DNA of 45,114 nt from Terriglobia bacterium (GTDB lineage Bacteria; Acidobacteriota; Terriglobia; Terriglobales; Acidobacteriaceae). Location: the NCBI GenBank assembly GCA_020073395.1, contig JAIQFF010000021.1:1-45114 (forward strand), in the 5' to 3' direction. Positions 31,936 through 39,449 of the stretch are shown here, piece after piece. Made by a program: the position numbers and the translations under genes. The stretch's first letter is position 1. Each line of letters opens with the position of its first letter. The notes below the pieces were generated by a model. That model did not search any database, was not told the DNA's origin, and saw nothing but the letters and a program-made list of their open reading frames with translations.

Positions 31936-33606
31936 TTGCCCAAACCGGAAAACACACTTCCCGCCAATGCCGTTCCGCCCCGCCGTCGATTCCTTCAGAC
32001 TACAATCGTCGGCGGAGTCAGCGCTGCCATGCTGCCCGCGCTGGCTGGCGCCCGCGCGATGGCCGCCGCTTCACCCGCCCCTCCCGAAGTCGGGAGCTTC
32101 GAACTCGACGAGCTCACCATGGCGGACCTTGAGGCGGCGATCACATCGGGAAAATTTACCTATCAATCCCTCGCGAAGAAGTACATCGCCCGGATCGAAG
32201 AAATCGACCGGCGCGGGCCGGCCGTGAACAGCGTGATTGAACTGAATCCCGACGCTCTGGCCATTGCTCAAGCCCTCGACCAGGAGCGCAAAGCCAAGGG
32301 CGCGCGCGGCCCGCTGCACGGCATCCCGGTCCTGATAAAAGACAACATTGATACCGCCGACCGCATGCAAACCACTGCCGGATCCCTGGCGCTGGTAGGG
32401 TCGCGTCCGGCCAAGGATTCCTTCGTGGCGCAGAAACTGCGCGAGGCCGGCGCGGTCATTCTGGGCAAGACCAACCTGAGCGAGTGGGCAAACACTCGCT
32501 CCAGCCATTCGGTCAGCGGATGGAGTGGTCGCGGCGGGCTCACGCGGAATCCGTATGCGCTCGATCGCAATCCCTGTGGCTCGAGTTCAGGCTCGGGAGC
32601 GGCCACTGCGGCCAATCTCTGCGGGCTCGCCGTAGGCACCGAAACCGATGGCTCGGTGGTGTGTCCGTCATCCGCCAATGGCATTGTGGGGATCAAGCCG
32701 ACTCTGGGCTTGATCAGTCGCTCCGGCATCGTTCCTATCGCGCACAGCCAGGACACAGCCGGCCCTATGGCGCGGACCGTGCGCGACGCCGCCATCCTGC
32801 TTAGCGCGCTGGCCGGAGCAGATCCCCGTGACAGCGCAACCGCAGCAAGTGACGGAAAGATCGCCGCGGACTACACCCGCTTTCTCGATCCCAACGGACT
32901 GCGGGGCGCTCGGATTGGCGTAGCCCGCAAATATTTCGGGTTCAGTGACAGCGTCGATGCCCTGATGAGCGGCGTGATGGAAGAGATGAAGCGCCAGGGC
33001 GCCGTTTTGGTGGATCCCGCTGATCTGGAAACTCACGGCAAGTTTGACGACAGCGAATTTTTGGTGCTGCTCTACGAATTGAAAGCCGATCTTACCGCTT
33101 ACCTGGCAACTCGCCCCGATGCCGCCGTTCATTCTCTGAAAGACATCATCGAATTCAATGAACGCAATAAAGACAAGGAGATGCCCCACTTCCTCCAGGA
33201 CATTTTCATCAAGGCCGAAGCCAAGGGCCCGCTGACCAGCAAGGAATATCTCGACGCGCTCGAGGCCAATCACCGGCTGTCGCGCGCCGAGGGCATCGAT
33301 GCTCTGATGGACAAGTTTCACCTGGATGCGATCATGGCGCCGACTGGGAGTCCAGCCTGGCTTACGGACCTGGTCAACGGCGATCACTCCGGCGGCGGGA
33401 GTTCGAATGCCGCGGCGGTGGCGGGATATCCCGACATTACCGTGCCTGCGGGTTTTATTGCAGGCCTGCCGGTGGGCGTGTCGTTCTTCGGGCGGGCGTG
33501 GAGCGAGCCCGTTCTGCTTAAGATCGCCTACAGCTTTGAACAAGCCATTAAAGCTCGGAAGCCGCCGAAGTTCCTGCCCACAGCCCGTGTGGGGACGGGT
33601 CTCTGA
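31936..33606 (+). CDS. Tat-exported amidase (amidase signature family)
   Basis: Amidase of 556 residues. The twin-arginine signal RRRFLQT (16-22) precedes a hydrophobic stretch ending about residue 45 (AMAAA), indicating export in folded form. The amidase-signature triad is visible: Lys 135 (VLIKDN), cis-Ser 216 (CGSSSGSG) and nucleophile Ser 240 (GTETDGSVV). The 24-residue spacing of the two serines matches the family. The start is TTG at 31936 with a strong GGAGGG site; the next in-frame ATG would delete the Tat signal. Substrate unknown; relatives act on small amides or peptides. The stop codon lies inside a hairpin. Confidence 0.92.
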   Translation: MPKPENTLPANAVPPRRRFLQTTIVGGVSAAMLPALAGARAMAAASPAPPEVGSFELDELTMADLEAAITSGKFTYQSLAKKYIARIEEIDRRGPAVNSVIELNPDALAIAQALDQERKAKGARGPLHGIPVLIKDNIDTADRMQTTAGSLALVGSRPAKDSFVAQKLREAGAVILGKTNLSEWANTRSSHSVSGWSGRGGLTRNPYALDRNPCGSSSGSGAATAANLCGLAVGTETDGSVVCPSSANGIVGIKPTLGLISRSGIVPIAHSQDTAGPMARTVRDAAILLSALAGADPRDSATAASDGKIAADYTRFLDPNGLRGARIGVARKYFGFSDSVDALMSGVMEEMKRQGAVLVDPADLETHGKFDDSEFLVLLYELKADLTAYLATRPDAAVHSLKDIIEFNERNKDKEMPHFLQDIFIKAEAKGPLTSKEYLDALEANHRLSRAEGIDALMDKFHLDAIMAPTGSPAWLTDLVNGDHSGGGSSNAAAVAGYPDITVPAGFIAGLPVGVSFFGRAWSEPVLLKIAYSFEQAIKARKPPKFLPTARVGTGL

Positions 33607-33620
33607 CCCGTCCCCACACG
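33586..33620. repeat. Perfect 16-bp palindrome spanning the amidase stop codon
   Basis: CGTGTGGGGACGGGTC, loop TCT, GACCCGTCCCCACACG. The amidase TGA (33604-33606) lies at the loop-stem boundary, so the last codons of the gene form the left arm. The convergent beta-propeller gene ends 10 nt away. No T-tract follows in either direction. It could stop or stabilise transcripts from both genes. Confidence 0.8.
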
Positions 33621-33629
33621 AACGAGCGG

Positions 33630-34655
33630 TCAAGGCTTTCTCTCCACCCAGGCGAGCCCATCCGCGCCGGGGCCGGTCTCAATCTGTTTTTCCACTTTCC
33701 AATCGTCCAGGTTGAGCACCGCGACTTTCCCGTCTCCGCTACAGGAAACGTAGGCCACGGGACGGTCGTGGCGCACCATAATCTGCACCGGGTCCGCGCC
33801 CACCGCGATAGTACGGACGACCTTCATTTGCGCCAGGTCAACCACCGCCACAGCATTGGCGCTCTGCAGACTCACCAGCAGCCACTTGCCATCCGGCGTA
33901 GGCGTGGTTCCGTATCCGACGGCAGGCAGCGTGATCCAGTTCGAGACCTGGTTGGTCGCGGTGTCGATGATCGCGAGCCGAGGGCTTTTCTGATCGGCCG
34001 TGAACACCCAGCGTCCATCCAGCGACATAGAGATGCGCTGCACCGTTTCGGCCACCGGAATCACCTTGATCAGTTTTCGGTGCTCCAGGTCCAGTGCGGA
34101 AACCGTACCGGCATGAACATTGGAGGTGTAGGCACGGTGACCGTCGGGTGAAATCACCACCATGTGCGACTCGGCCTGCTCGGTCGGAATGGAGCCGACC
34201 TTTTTTCGCAGATGGGGATCAAGCACATCCACGGCATTGTCAAGTTCAGCGGAAACATACAGCATGCCGTCCGGGCCGAATTTGACCCAATGGGGCCGCA
34301 CCGGGCCGAGATCCATGCTGGCCACGATGGCCTGCTTGTCCAGATCAACAATTTCAACCGAGCGCCCATCGGTCCCCGGCTTCCCCACACCTGAGTTGCC
34401 GTAGATGGGCAAATACGCCAGCCGCCCGTCGGCCGAAGCGGTGACTTCGTGAGCGCGCACTTCATTGGTTTTCACTTTGCCAATCTGCACACCGGCCTCG
34501 GGATCAACCAGGCTCAGGCTCTGGTCACCCTGGTTCACCACCAGCAAAAGGTTTCGCGGTTTCATGGTCGCGTTCGAGTGCGGGCTGCTCTGAGCCTGGC
34601 TGATTCCAAGGAAAAGGTTGAATAGCAAAACAGAACTGATCACATACCACGTCAT
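33630..34655 (-). CDS. Exported YncE-like beta-propeller protein
   Basis: Protein of 341 residues with a Sec signal peptide (MTWYVISSVLLFNLFLGISQA) and repeated propeller strands such as LLLVVNQGDQSLSLVD, LYVSAELDNAVDVLD, AYTSNVHAGTVSALDLE, VFTADQKSPRLAIIDT and AYVSCSGDGKVAVLNLDDW. The repeat count and style fit a seven-bladed YVTN/YncE propeller. Such proteins bind ligands or surfaces and usually lack catalysis. No haem or PQQ motif was recognised. It converges on the amidase gene. Ligand unknown. Confidence 0.88.
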   Translation of the reverse strand: MTWYVISSVLLFNLFLGISQAQSSPHSNATMKPRNLLLVVNQGDQSLSLVDPEAGVQIGKVKTNEVRAHEVTASADGRLAYLPIYGNSGVGKPGTDGRSVEIVDLDKQAIVASMDLGPVRPHWVKFGPDGMLYVSAELDNAVDVLDPHLRKKVGSIPTEQAESHMVVISPDGHRAYTSNVHAGTVSALDLEHRKLIKVIPVAETVQRISMSLDGRWVFTADQKSPRLAIIDTATNQVSNWITLPAVGYGTTPTPDGKWLLVSLQSANAVAVVDLAQMKVVRTIAVGADPVQIMVRHDRPVAYVSCSGDGKVAVLNLDDWKVEKQIETGPGADGLAWVERKP

Positions 34656-34750
34656 GGCTTGTCACCTGGGAAAGAAGAATCCACGCGGGAATAGTGTATC
34701 CGCAATGAGGGTATTCGAGGAGGGAGGAGTCTACCTCACCGACAAAGTAG

Positions 34751-34793
34751 TGGTCCCGGCGTGAGTCGAACACGCAACCTTCGGTTTAGAAAA
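34751..34793 (-). repeat. Duplicate of the tRNA-Arg 3' half (probable attachment site remnant)
   Basis: 43 nt matching 35761-35803 of the tRNA-Arg gene with 3 mismatches (34754, 34776, 34790). The T-arm GCGTG/CACGC and its loop are intact. The anticodon position reads TCT rather than CCT. The 5' half of the tRNA is absent. The copy lies in the same orientation 1010 bp downstream of the tRNA 3' end, the layout left by integration into a tRNA 3' end. Confidence 0.75.
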
Positions 34794-34849
34794 TAGGGGC
34801 TTCCATCCGTCCCTCAGTTGGCTGATCGACTTGCGAGCTGGATTCAGTC

Positions 34850-35029
34850 ATGAAAAGCGGGGTTCATCACCTCAAATGGCGATTATCTGGCAACACTCAT
34901 GACGAGGTTGCGAGCGTAAATGCAATTGCAGACGAACTCAATTTCTTCGGAGTACGCCATCACGAGGGCCGGGAGACGTGGACAAGACGGTTTGTGGCAG
35001 ATTCAGATCACCCGATCCTTGGGTCCTGA
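34850..35029 (+). CDS. Doubtful small ORF, 59 residues
   Basis: An ATG-to-TGA frame starting MKSGVHHLKWRLSGNTHDEV and ending RRFVADSDHPILGS. Composition is protein-like (HDEVASVNAIADELNFFGVR) but no convincing Shine-Dalgarno sequence precedes it and I recognise no family. It lies between the tRNA duplicate and the FMN-protein gene, so it could be leftover cargo of an integrated element. Equally it could be chance. Confidence 0.2.
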   Translation: MKSGVHHLKWRLSGNTHDEVASVNAIADELNFFGVRHHEGRETWTRRFVADSDHPILGS

Positions 35030-35066
35030 TTACTTGACTAGGCGCACTTAAATGGTCGGTTCGGAG

Positions 35067-35576
35067 TTAATCGCTGGGATGTAGGGCGGCCTTGGAGACG
35101 CCATCCAGTTTAGCGGCCTCCTCGGCTTCCGGGACGGCACGGAGTCCGCTCATCGACTTAATGTCGATGCGAAAGAACACAGTCTCAATCGAAGAAACCA
35201 GCGATCTGTCGCCGGTTTCCGCCAGAGGGATTCGCCACCATTCAGAGCACTGCGCCGCGAGTTGTTCCCGCGCATGTTCCCGCTGAGCGGTGTGGTATTG
35301 CGGCACATTCAGTTCCGAGTACGTTCCAGTCACTATTACGCTAATCCAGTTCCACCGATTTCCGATTTCGTCGGCTTGCAGACAAACCTTGGGATTTTGC
35401 CGCATCCACTTGATCTTCTTGCCAAAAGTCGAAAAAAAGTAGAGGCGATCAGGCTCGTAGGAAAAGGCCACCGGCACGACATACGGTTGGTCGTTCAACG
35501 AACACGCCAGCCTTCCGATCGAAACCCGTTGCAACAGCTCAGTGCATTCCTGTTGGGATATTGAAGTGATTCGCAT
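35067..35576 (-). CDS. Pyridoxamine 5'-phosphate oxidase family protein
   Basis: Split-barrel flavin-binding protein (Pyridox_ox_2-like) of 169 residues. The order is typical: ISQQECTELLQRVSIGRLAC, YVVPVAFSYEPDRLYFFSTFGKKIKWMRQNPKVCLQ (the Lys-rich part is expected to hold the flavin phosphate), then WNWISVIVTGTYSEL and the VFFRIDIKSMSG strand. It is the only intact gene between the tRNA-Arg gene and the duplicated tRNA 3' half, which suggests it travelled as cargo. Members are common on mobile and chromosomal loci and their substrates are mostly unknown. Third PNPOx-like gene in the window. Confidence 0.85.
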   Translation of the reverse strand: MRITSISQQECTELLQRVSIGRLACSLNDQPYVVPVAFSYEPDRLYFFSTFGKKIKWMRQNPKVCLQADEIGNRWNWISVIVTGTYSELNVPQYHTAQREHAREQLAAQCSEWWRIPLAETGDRSLVSSIETVFFRIDIKSMSGLRAVPEAEEAAKLDGVSKAALHPSD

Positions 35577-35757
35577 GACGGCTTCTCTCCTGGACCCGCC
35601 GGAGCAAGTCTAAACTACTCCGCAGTTCAAACCCACCATTGAGGCTCGTCTGCAGCAGGCGCTGCCGGAGTCGTTATCTGGCAACGAAGTGGCAACAGAC
35701 GCATGGAAGGCCGCGGCATCCCCTGCCGTTAGCTCGCACGCCTTCATTGGGATGGGA

Positions 35758-35834
35758 TGGTGGCCCCGGCGTGAGTCGAACACGCGACCTTCGGTTTAGG
35801 AAACCGCTGCTCTATCCATCTGAGCTACGGGGCC
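35758..35834 (-). tRNA. tRNA-Arg (anticodon CCT)
   Basis: Cloverleaf on the minus strand: acceptor GGCCCCG/CGGGGCC, D-arm GCTC/GAGC, anticodon stem-loop with TTCCTAA (anticodon CCT, reading AGG), T-arm GCGTG-TTCGACT-CACGC and discriminator A. The CCA end is encoded (35758-35760). The 3' half is duplicated at 34751-34793, and an integrase remnant lies 26 nt beyond the tRNA 5' end. Confidence 0.95.
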
Positions 35835-35860
35835 ATTGCGACGTAACCCATTATGCCACG

Positions 35861-36211
35861 TCAGTTTACAGAGGTAGGAATCGGACAAGCGTGGACCCTT
35901 AGTGTCCCCTGGGTGTCCGATTGCGTTTGCGGAATGTTGTTTTCGAGTTTCACCATTGCGTTGCGGACATCCTCGGCAACAGTCTTGATGTAATACGTGG
36001 CCGTGGTGCTCACGTTCGCATGACGCAGAATCCGCTGGATGACCATGTCGGGCACGCCAAGCCGGTACAAATTGCTCCCGAGGCCACGACGCGCCGCGTG
36101 CCAGCCATGCCACTGCGGCAGTCGTGCGTCACGCTTGTAGCCGTGATCAACCCCTTTGTGTTCTTGCTTTTGTTTGCCTGCACGACTCGCAGCACTCCAA
36201 AATCGGCAGAA
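35861..36211 (-). pseudogene. Truncated tyrosine recombinase (phage-type integrase), C-terminal fragment
   Basis: The open frame from 36211 down to the stop at 35861 encodes the catalytic C-terminus of a tyrosine integrase: LPQWHGWHAARRGLGSN with the His-x-x-Arg box (HAAR), RLGVPDMVIQRILRHANVST with the second catalytic His, then TATYYIK with the nucleophile Tyr. The N-terminal DNA-binding domains and the first catalytic Arg are missing; recognisable similarity fades above about 36150 and a TGA lies at 36212-36214. No start codon with a ribosome binding site was found. It is a remnant of an element that used this tRNA region. Confidence 0.85.
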
Positions 36212-36624
36212 TCACTCGCCTTATACCGGCCCACCCTCAACTCTGAAATGAATTTTTGTTTTTCCTATAGATCAAGATTACCCGTGACCGGCAGAAGATT
36301 CCACTTCGTCATCGTCTTTCTGAGACTAATCCTGCCACTGGGAGTAAGAACTGGAGTGAACCTTTGTACCGTTCACACAGGTATCCGAGAACCGCAATCG
36401 CGGCTGGTCGCGGGGGCGAGCATCGCTCGCCGGAGGAGGAAATGATTTTCGACCGGCTCGGAGGCCACACACGCTGGCAGAATGGTGGTAGCCGATTTCA
36501 CGCGGCAGCAGCGCGAAGAGTCGGATGGGGAGTTGCGCTTTTAGGGCGCCTTCGTTGGAACCGCTTCTGATCTACTGGGTTTAGCCGGTCGTGAGCACTA
36601 CCTCGTAGTGAGCGAGTTCGTGAC
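36212..36624. other. Region without recognisable genes, right of the integrase remnant
   Basis: About 410 nt with no convincing coding frame. Its left part has lower GC than the neighbouring genes (AATGAATTTTTGTTTTTCC near 36246-36264). A small hairpin (GGGGCGAGC-ATC-GCTCGCC) sits near 36414-36432. Probably decayed element sequence. Confidence 0.4.
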
Positions 36625-37113
36625 CTATTTGGGCACTACGATCCGCAATGTCCCAGCTCCATTGCAAAACCGGCAGCGCTCGCCCTCCATGAGCTTTCCC
36701 GAACCAGCGCACTCGATGCATTTGGATATCATCTGGAAACCAGCGTTGGCGGTCTCAGGTACTTTGCCGGGAGTCTCCCTTACGACCTCGGCCCGGTGGT
36801 ACTTTCGCAGCCACGATGCCAGTTTTCCTTCAGCACGTTCCCGGTCGTTGACCCCAAGCCGCATGGAGAACGAAGGCCACCATTCGGGAATGCATTTGTA
36901 ACAGACGATCTGTTCGCACTCGAAGAGTGCGCCGGGTTCCGCGCTGCGAAAAAAGCTCTTGCACTGCGAGCAACGTTTGACGCCAAGCAAGGCCAGAGCG
37001 CCAATCAAGTCGTTGATGTCGTGCTCGACCCGTGACACGCTTTCAAACAAAGAACTGTCGGCCAAATCATGCCGCCCTGTCGGTGAGAGTCCGTTTCCTA
37101 ATTCCGGTTGCAT
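36625..37113 (-). CDS. Cys-rich protein with DnaJ-type zinc-hairpin motifs, unknown function
   Basis: Protein of 162 residues with two metal-site clusters. The first has Cys 48, 51 (RCSQC), 66, 71 and 74 (CEQIVCYKC). The second, at the C-terminus, is a pair of CxxCxGxG motifs: CIECAGSG (132-139) and CRFCNGAG (147-154), as in the DnaJ central zinc domain, but there is no J domain. The middle (about 85-120) is basic and helical. The start ATG 37113 follows GGAGGAGG at 7 nt; an upstream in-frame start at 37185 was rejected. It is not an obvious member of a named family. It lies next to a KDPG aldolase gene and the integration hotspot. Confidence 0.7.
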   Translation of the reverse strand: MQPELGNGLSPTGRHDLADSSLFESVSRVEHDINDLIGALALLGVKRCSQCKSFFRSAEPGALFECEQIVCYKCIPEWWPSFSMRLGVNDRERAEGKLASWLRKYHRAEVVRETPGKVPETANAGFQMISKCIECAGSGKLMEGERCRFCNGAGTLRIVVPK

Positions 37114-37220
37114 TTTGACACCTCCTCCTGATGTTTTGTCGCCCTTCGAACCTCTTGTTCCTTCCGAATTTTTGCTCGCTGCCAAGTCTGCCCCCGCCGG
37201 CCCAGCCAGGTAGAGAATCT

Positions 37221-37880
37221 CTATCGGTCGTTCAACTGACTGCGGGCCTTGCTGACAAAGCCGATAAACCGGCGCGCCAACTCCGCAATTCGATCGGGCT
37301 GCCGCCTGCGGATCGCTTCCCGGGGAATCAGCTCCGCGCCGATGCCAAGCGCGATGGCGCCTGCCAGAATGAAGCCGGACGCAGTCTGCTGATTTACTCC
37401 ACCTGCGGCGATCAAGGGCACGTTAGGAAACATCGCCTTCAAAGCCCGGATGTAGCTCTCTCCACCCACTTGTGCGCAGGGAACCACCTTGACGAAGTCA
37501 GGGCCCATCTTCCACGCTCTAACTACCTCGCTCGGAGTCAGCGTTCCGGGAATCACGACCGCATTCTCCTCCACCGCAAATCCCACGATTTCAGCTTGAA
37601 ACCCGTCGCTGCTCAGGAAGCTGGCTCCGGCATCCAAACAGCTCCGCGCCGTTTCCAAATCGTTGACGCCCCCTGCGCCGACAATCACATCAGGAATCTT
37701 CTGCACCAGTTGAGCGATCACTTTGTGCGCTCCGGGCGCGGTTAACGTGACCTCGATGATCGGGATTCCGCCTCGGGCCACCGCCTCCGCGGCGAAAAGA
37801 GCGTCTTCTGCAGAAGACACACGGACTGCCGGAATGATTCCAACTTCTTCGATCCGGCTTCGTACATCTTGTTTGTTCAA
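37221..37880 (-). CDS. eda: 2-dehydro-3-deoxy-phosphogluconate (KDPG) aldolase
   Basis: Class I aldolase of the Entner-Doudoroff pathway, cleaving KDPG to pyruvate and glyceraldehyde 3-phosphate; relatives also act on 4-hydroxy-2-oxoglutarate. From TTG 37880 it has 219 residues, the usual size. Catalytic Glu 43 (IEVTL) and Schiff-base Lys 131 (DFVKVVPC) are present, as are GAGGV and the phosphate-loop IAAGGV. The E. coli Arg after EVTL is Thr here. TTG follows AAGGAG at 6 nt; an in-frame ATG at 38024 would run through a palindromic repeat and was rejected. No edd gene is nearby. Confidence 0.88.
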   Translation of the reverse strand: MNKQDVRSRIEEVGIIPAVRVSSAEDALFAAEAVARGGIPIIEVTLTAPGAHKVIAQLVQKIPDVIVGAGGVNDLETARSCLDAGASFLSSDGFQAEIVGFAVEENAVVIPGTLTPSEVVRAWKMGPDFVKVVPCAQVGGESYIRALKAMFPNVPLIAAGGVNQQTASGFILAGAIALGIGAELIPREAIRRRQPDRIAELARRFIGFVSKARSQLNDR

Positions 37881-38031
37881 GTCCAGCTCCTTCGTCGAAT
37901 CATTAGTGGCGGTGCAGTTTGGATCCTCCCGCTCTTTAACGGAGTTTTCCAGCTTGCGCTTTGGGTCGAGCAACGCTTTAGCGCTGCAGTAAAGCCGTGT
38001 CCCAGTGCGGCTTCGGCCACTCATGTACCTC

Positions 38032-38047
38032 AGGGGCTAAAGCCCCT
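38032..38047. repeat. Short palindrome upstream of eda
   Basis: AGGGGCT-AA-AGCCCCT. It lies in a spacer (about 37995-38092) that resembles dispersed extragenic repeats, with GCCTGAAGGCT-like words nearby. It lies in the gap between the TolC-like gene and eda. Confidence 0.5.
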
Positions 38048-38159
38048 CGCACATACACAGCGCTATGCAGGCCTGAAGGCTGCTCCATCCTTTCGCTGCT
38101 CGCCCTTTCGCTCATCCGCCCAGCCTTCACCCCTTCACCGTTCACTACCCGCTCCCCCG

Positions 38160-39449
38160 TCACGGCAGGTCTCTCGCGCCTACCGCTTCTCGAAGCTGTT
38201 CGACCGCCAGCAAGTACGCGGCCAGCGCTTGCCGGTAGGCAAGCTGTGTAGCGCGATGGCTGCGCTCGGCGTCGAGAAAATCCAGCACGCTGACGGCGCC
38301 GCGCTGATACGCGTATTGGCTGATGTCGCGGTCCTTCTGTGCCACGTCAAGATAGCCGGAACGGTAGAGCGAGACTACTTTGTCGTTCGTCCGCAGGCCC
38401 TGGTAGGCGTCGTGCACATCCGTCATGACCTGCTCACTGGCCGCCTTCTGCTGTTCCTGCGCCTGCGTGATGGCGTAGTTTGCGCGCGCGATCTCGCCCT
38501 GGTTCCGGTCGAAAATCTGCAACGGAACACCTCCAAAGAACGAAACCGTATTGGTTGCACTGACGTGCGTATAGTTCACCTGTCCCGTGATATCAACCTT
38601 CCCAATCGCCTTCTGCAATTCATACTGGCTCTTCGCCGCGGTCACGCCCTGTTGGGCAGCGCGAAGATCGGGCCGGTTCTGCAAGGCCTTCAATTGCATG
38701 TCCTCGACATTGCCTTTCACGGGCTGATAGTCAAACTGGCCGGTGACATCGTAATCGGCGGACACGGATTCGTATCCCAACAGCTGCCGCAAATCGGAAA
38801 GCGCCTGGACCTTCGCCAACTGAGACTGCTGGAGGTCGGTCTCGAACTGCAGCAGCTGCAACTTGATCTTTAAGTAGTCGTCCTCACTGATCGCGCCTGC
38901 TTTGAAGCGAACCTCGCCGACATCCACGGTCTGCTGAAAGCTTTTTAGGTTCTGTTCGGCGAGTTCGAGAGTTGACTGGGCCAACTGCGCGCTCACAAAC
39001 TGGGTAGCCACGCTGAACATGAGACTGCGTTCGTTGTCGGCGACCAGCGAGCGAGTCTGGGCGGTGATGTCCTTCGCCGCCTGCAGGCGGCGCTGGCGTT
39101 TCCTGCCCCGTTCAAACAAGTAGCTGACACCAAGATCGAATTCCGCCGAATTGTTGAGGTAGTCAGTATTCAGATTGGACGGAGAAATATACGCGGCGGT
39201 CCCAAGCAGAGTAGGATTGGGACGCAGGTTCGCGGTAGTCTCTCCAGCTTGGCTCTGCAGGATCAAAGTGCGCGCCGCCAACAGCGTGTGATTGTGCTGC
39301 AGCGCCAGTTGAATGGCTTCGTCGAGCGAGATTCTGACCGGGCCCTGTGCGAAGGCCACACCCGGCGTCATCGTCATCACGAATGTTAGGCATCCGAGCA
39401 ACCACCCCGTCAGTTTCCGTCGACGCGAACTCGCGGATCTAGCTCTCAA
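38160..39449 (-). CDS. TolC-family outer membrane efflux protein
   Basis: Outer membrane channel of an RND efflux system, 429 residues. A signal peptide (about 10-35, ending GVAFAQ) precedes two copies of the outer-membrane-efflux repeat, beginning RISLDEAIQLALQHNHTLLAARTLI and, in the second half, QNRPDLRAAQQGVTAAKSQYELQKA. Long coiled-coil helices and the AERSHRATQLAYRQALAAYLLAVEQLREAVG end are typical. Start: TTG at 39449, preceded by GGAGGAG located inside the upstream RND gene; this gives an 11-nt overlap. An ATG at 39500 would overlap by 62 nt and give a poor signal peptide. It completes a tripartite pump with the next two genes. Confidence 0.9.
   Translation of the reverse strand: MRARSASSRRRKLTGWLLGCLTFVMTMTPGVAFAQGPVRISLDEAIQLALQHNHTLLAARTLILQSQAGETTANLRPNPTLLGTAAYISPSNLNTDYLNNSAEFDLGVSYLFERGRKRQRRLQAAKDITAQTRSLVADNERSLMFSVATQFVSAQLAQSTLELAEQNLKSFQQTVDVGEVRFKAGAISEDDYLKIKLQLLQFETDLQQSQLAKVQALSDLRQLLGYESVSADYDVTGQFDYQPVKGNVEDMQLKALQNRPDLRAAQQGVTAAKSQYELQKAIGKVDITGQVNYTHVSATNTVSFFGGVPLQIFDRNQGEIARANYAITQAQEQQKAASEQVMTDVHDAYQGLRTNDKVVSLYRSGYLDVAQKDRDISQYAYQRGAVSVLDFLDAERSHRATQLAYRQALAAYLLAVEQLREAVGARDLP

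Larger units (their letters stand above)
34656..35066. other. Spacer left of the FMN-protein gene in the tRNA-Arg region
   Basis: A 411-nt region containing the tRNA-Arg 3'-half duplicate (34751-34793) and a doubtful 59-codon ORF (34850-35029). Nothing else with gene character was found. It looks like decayed mobile-element sequence. Confidence 0.5.

Noticed and set aside
32668-33633. 321-codon minus-strand ORF opposite the amidase
   Set aside because: Antisense of a well-supported amidase with intact catalytic residues.
35612-35812. Possible plus-strand integrase tail (ARLQQALPESLSGNEVAT) ending in the tRNA
   Set aside because: Open frame without start codon or catalytic motifs; resemblance to integrase tails is too weak to call.
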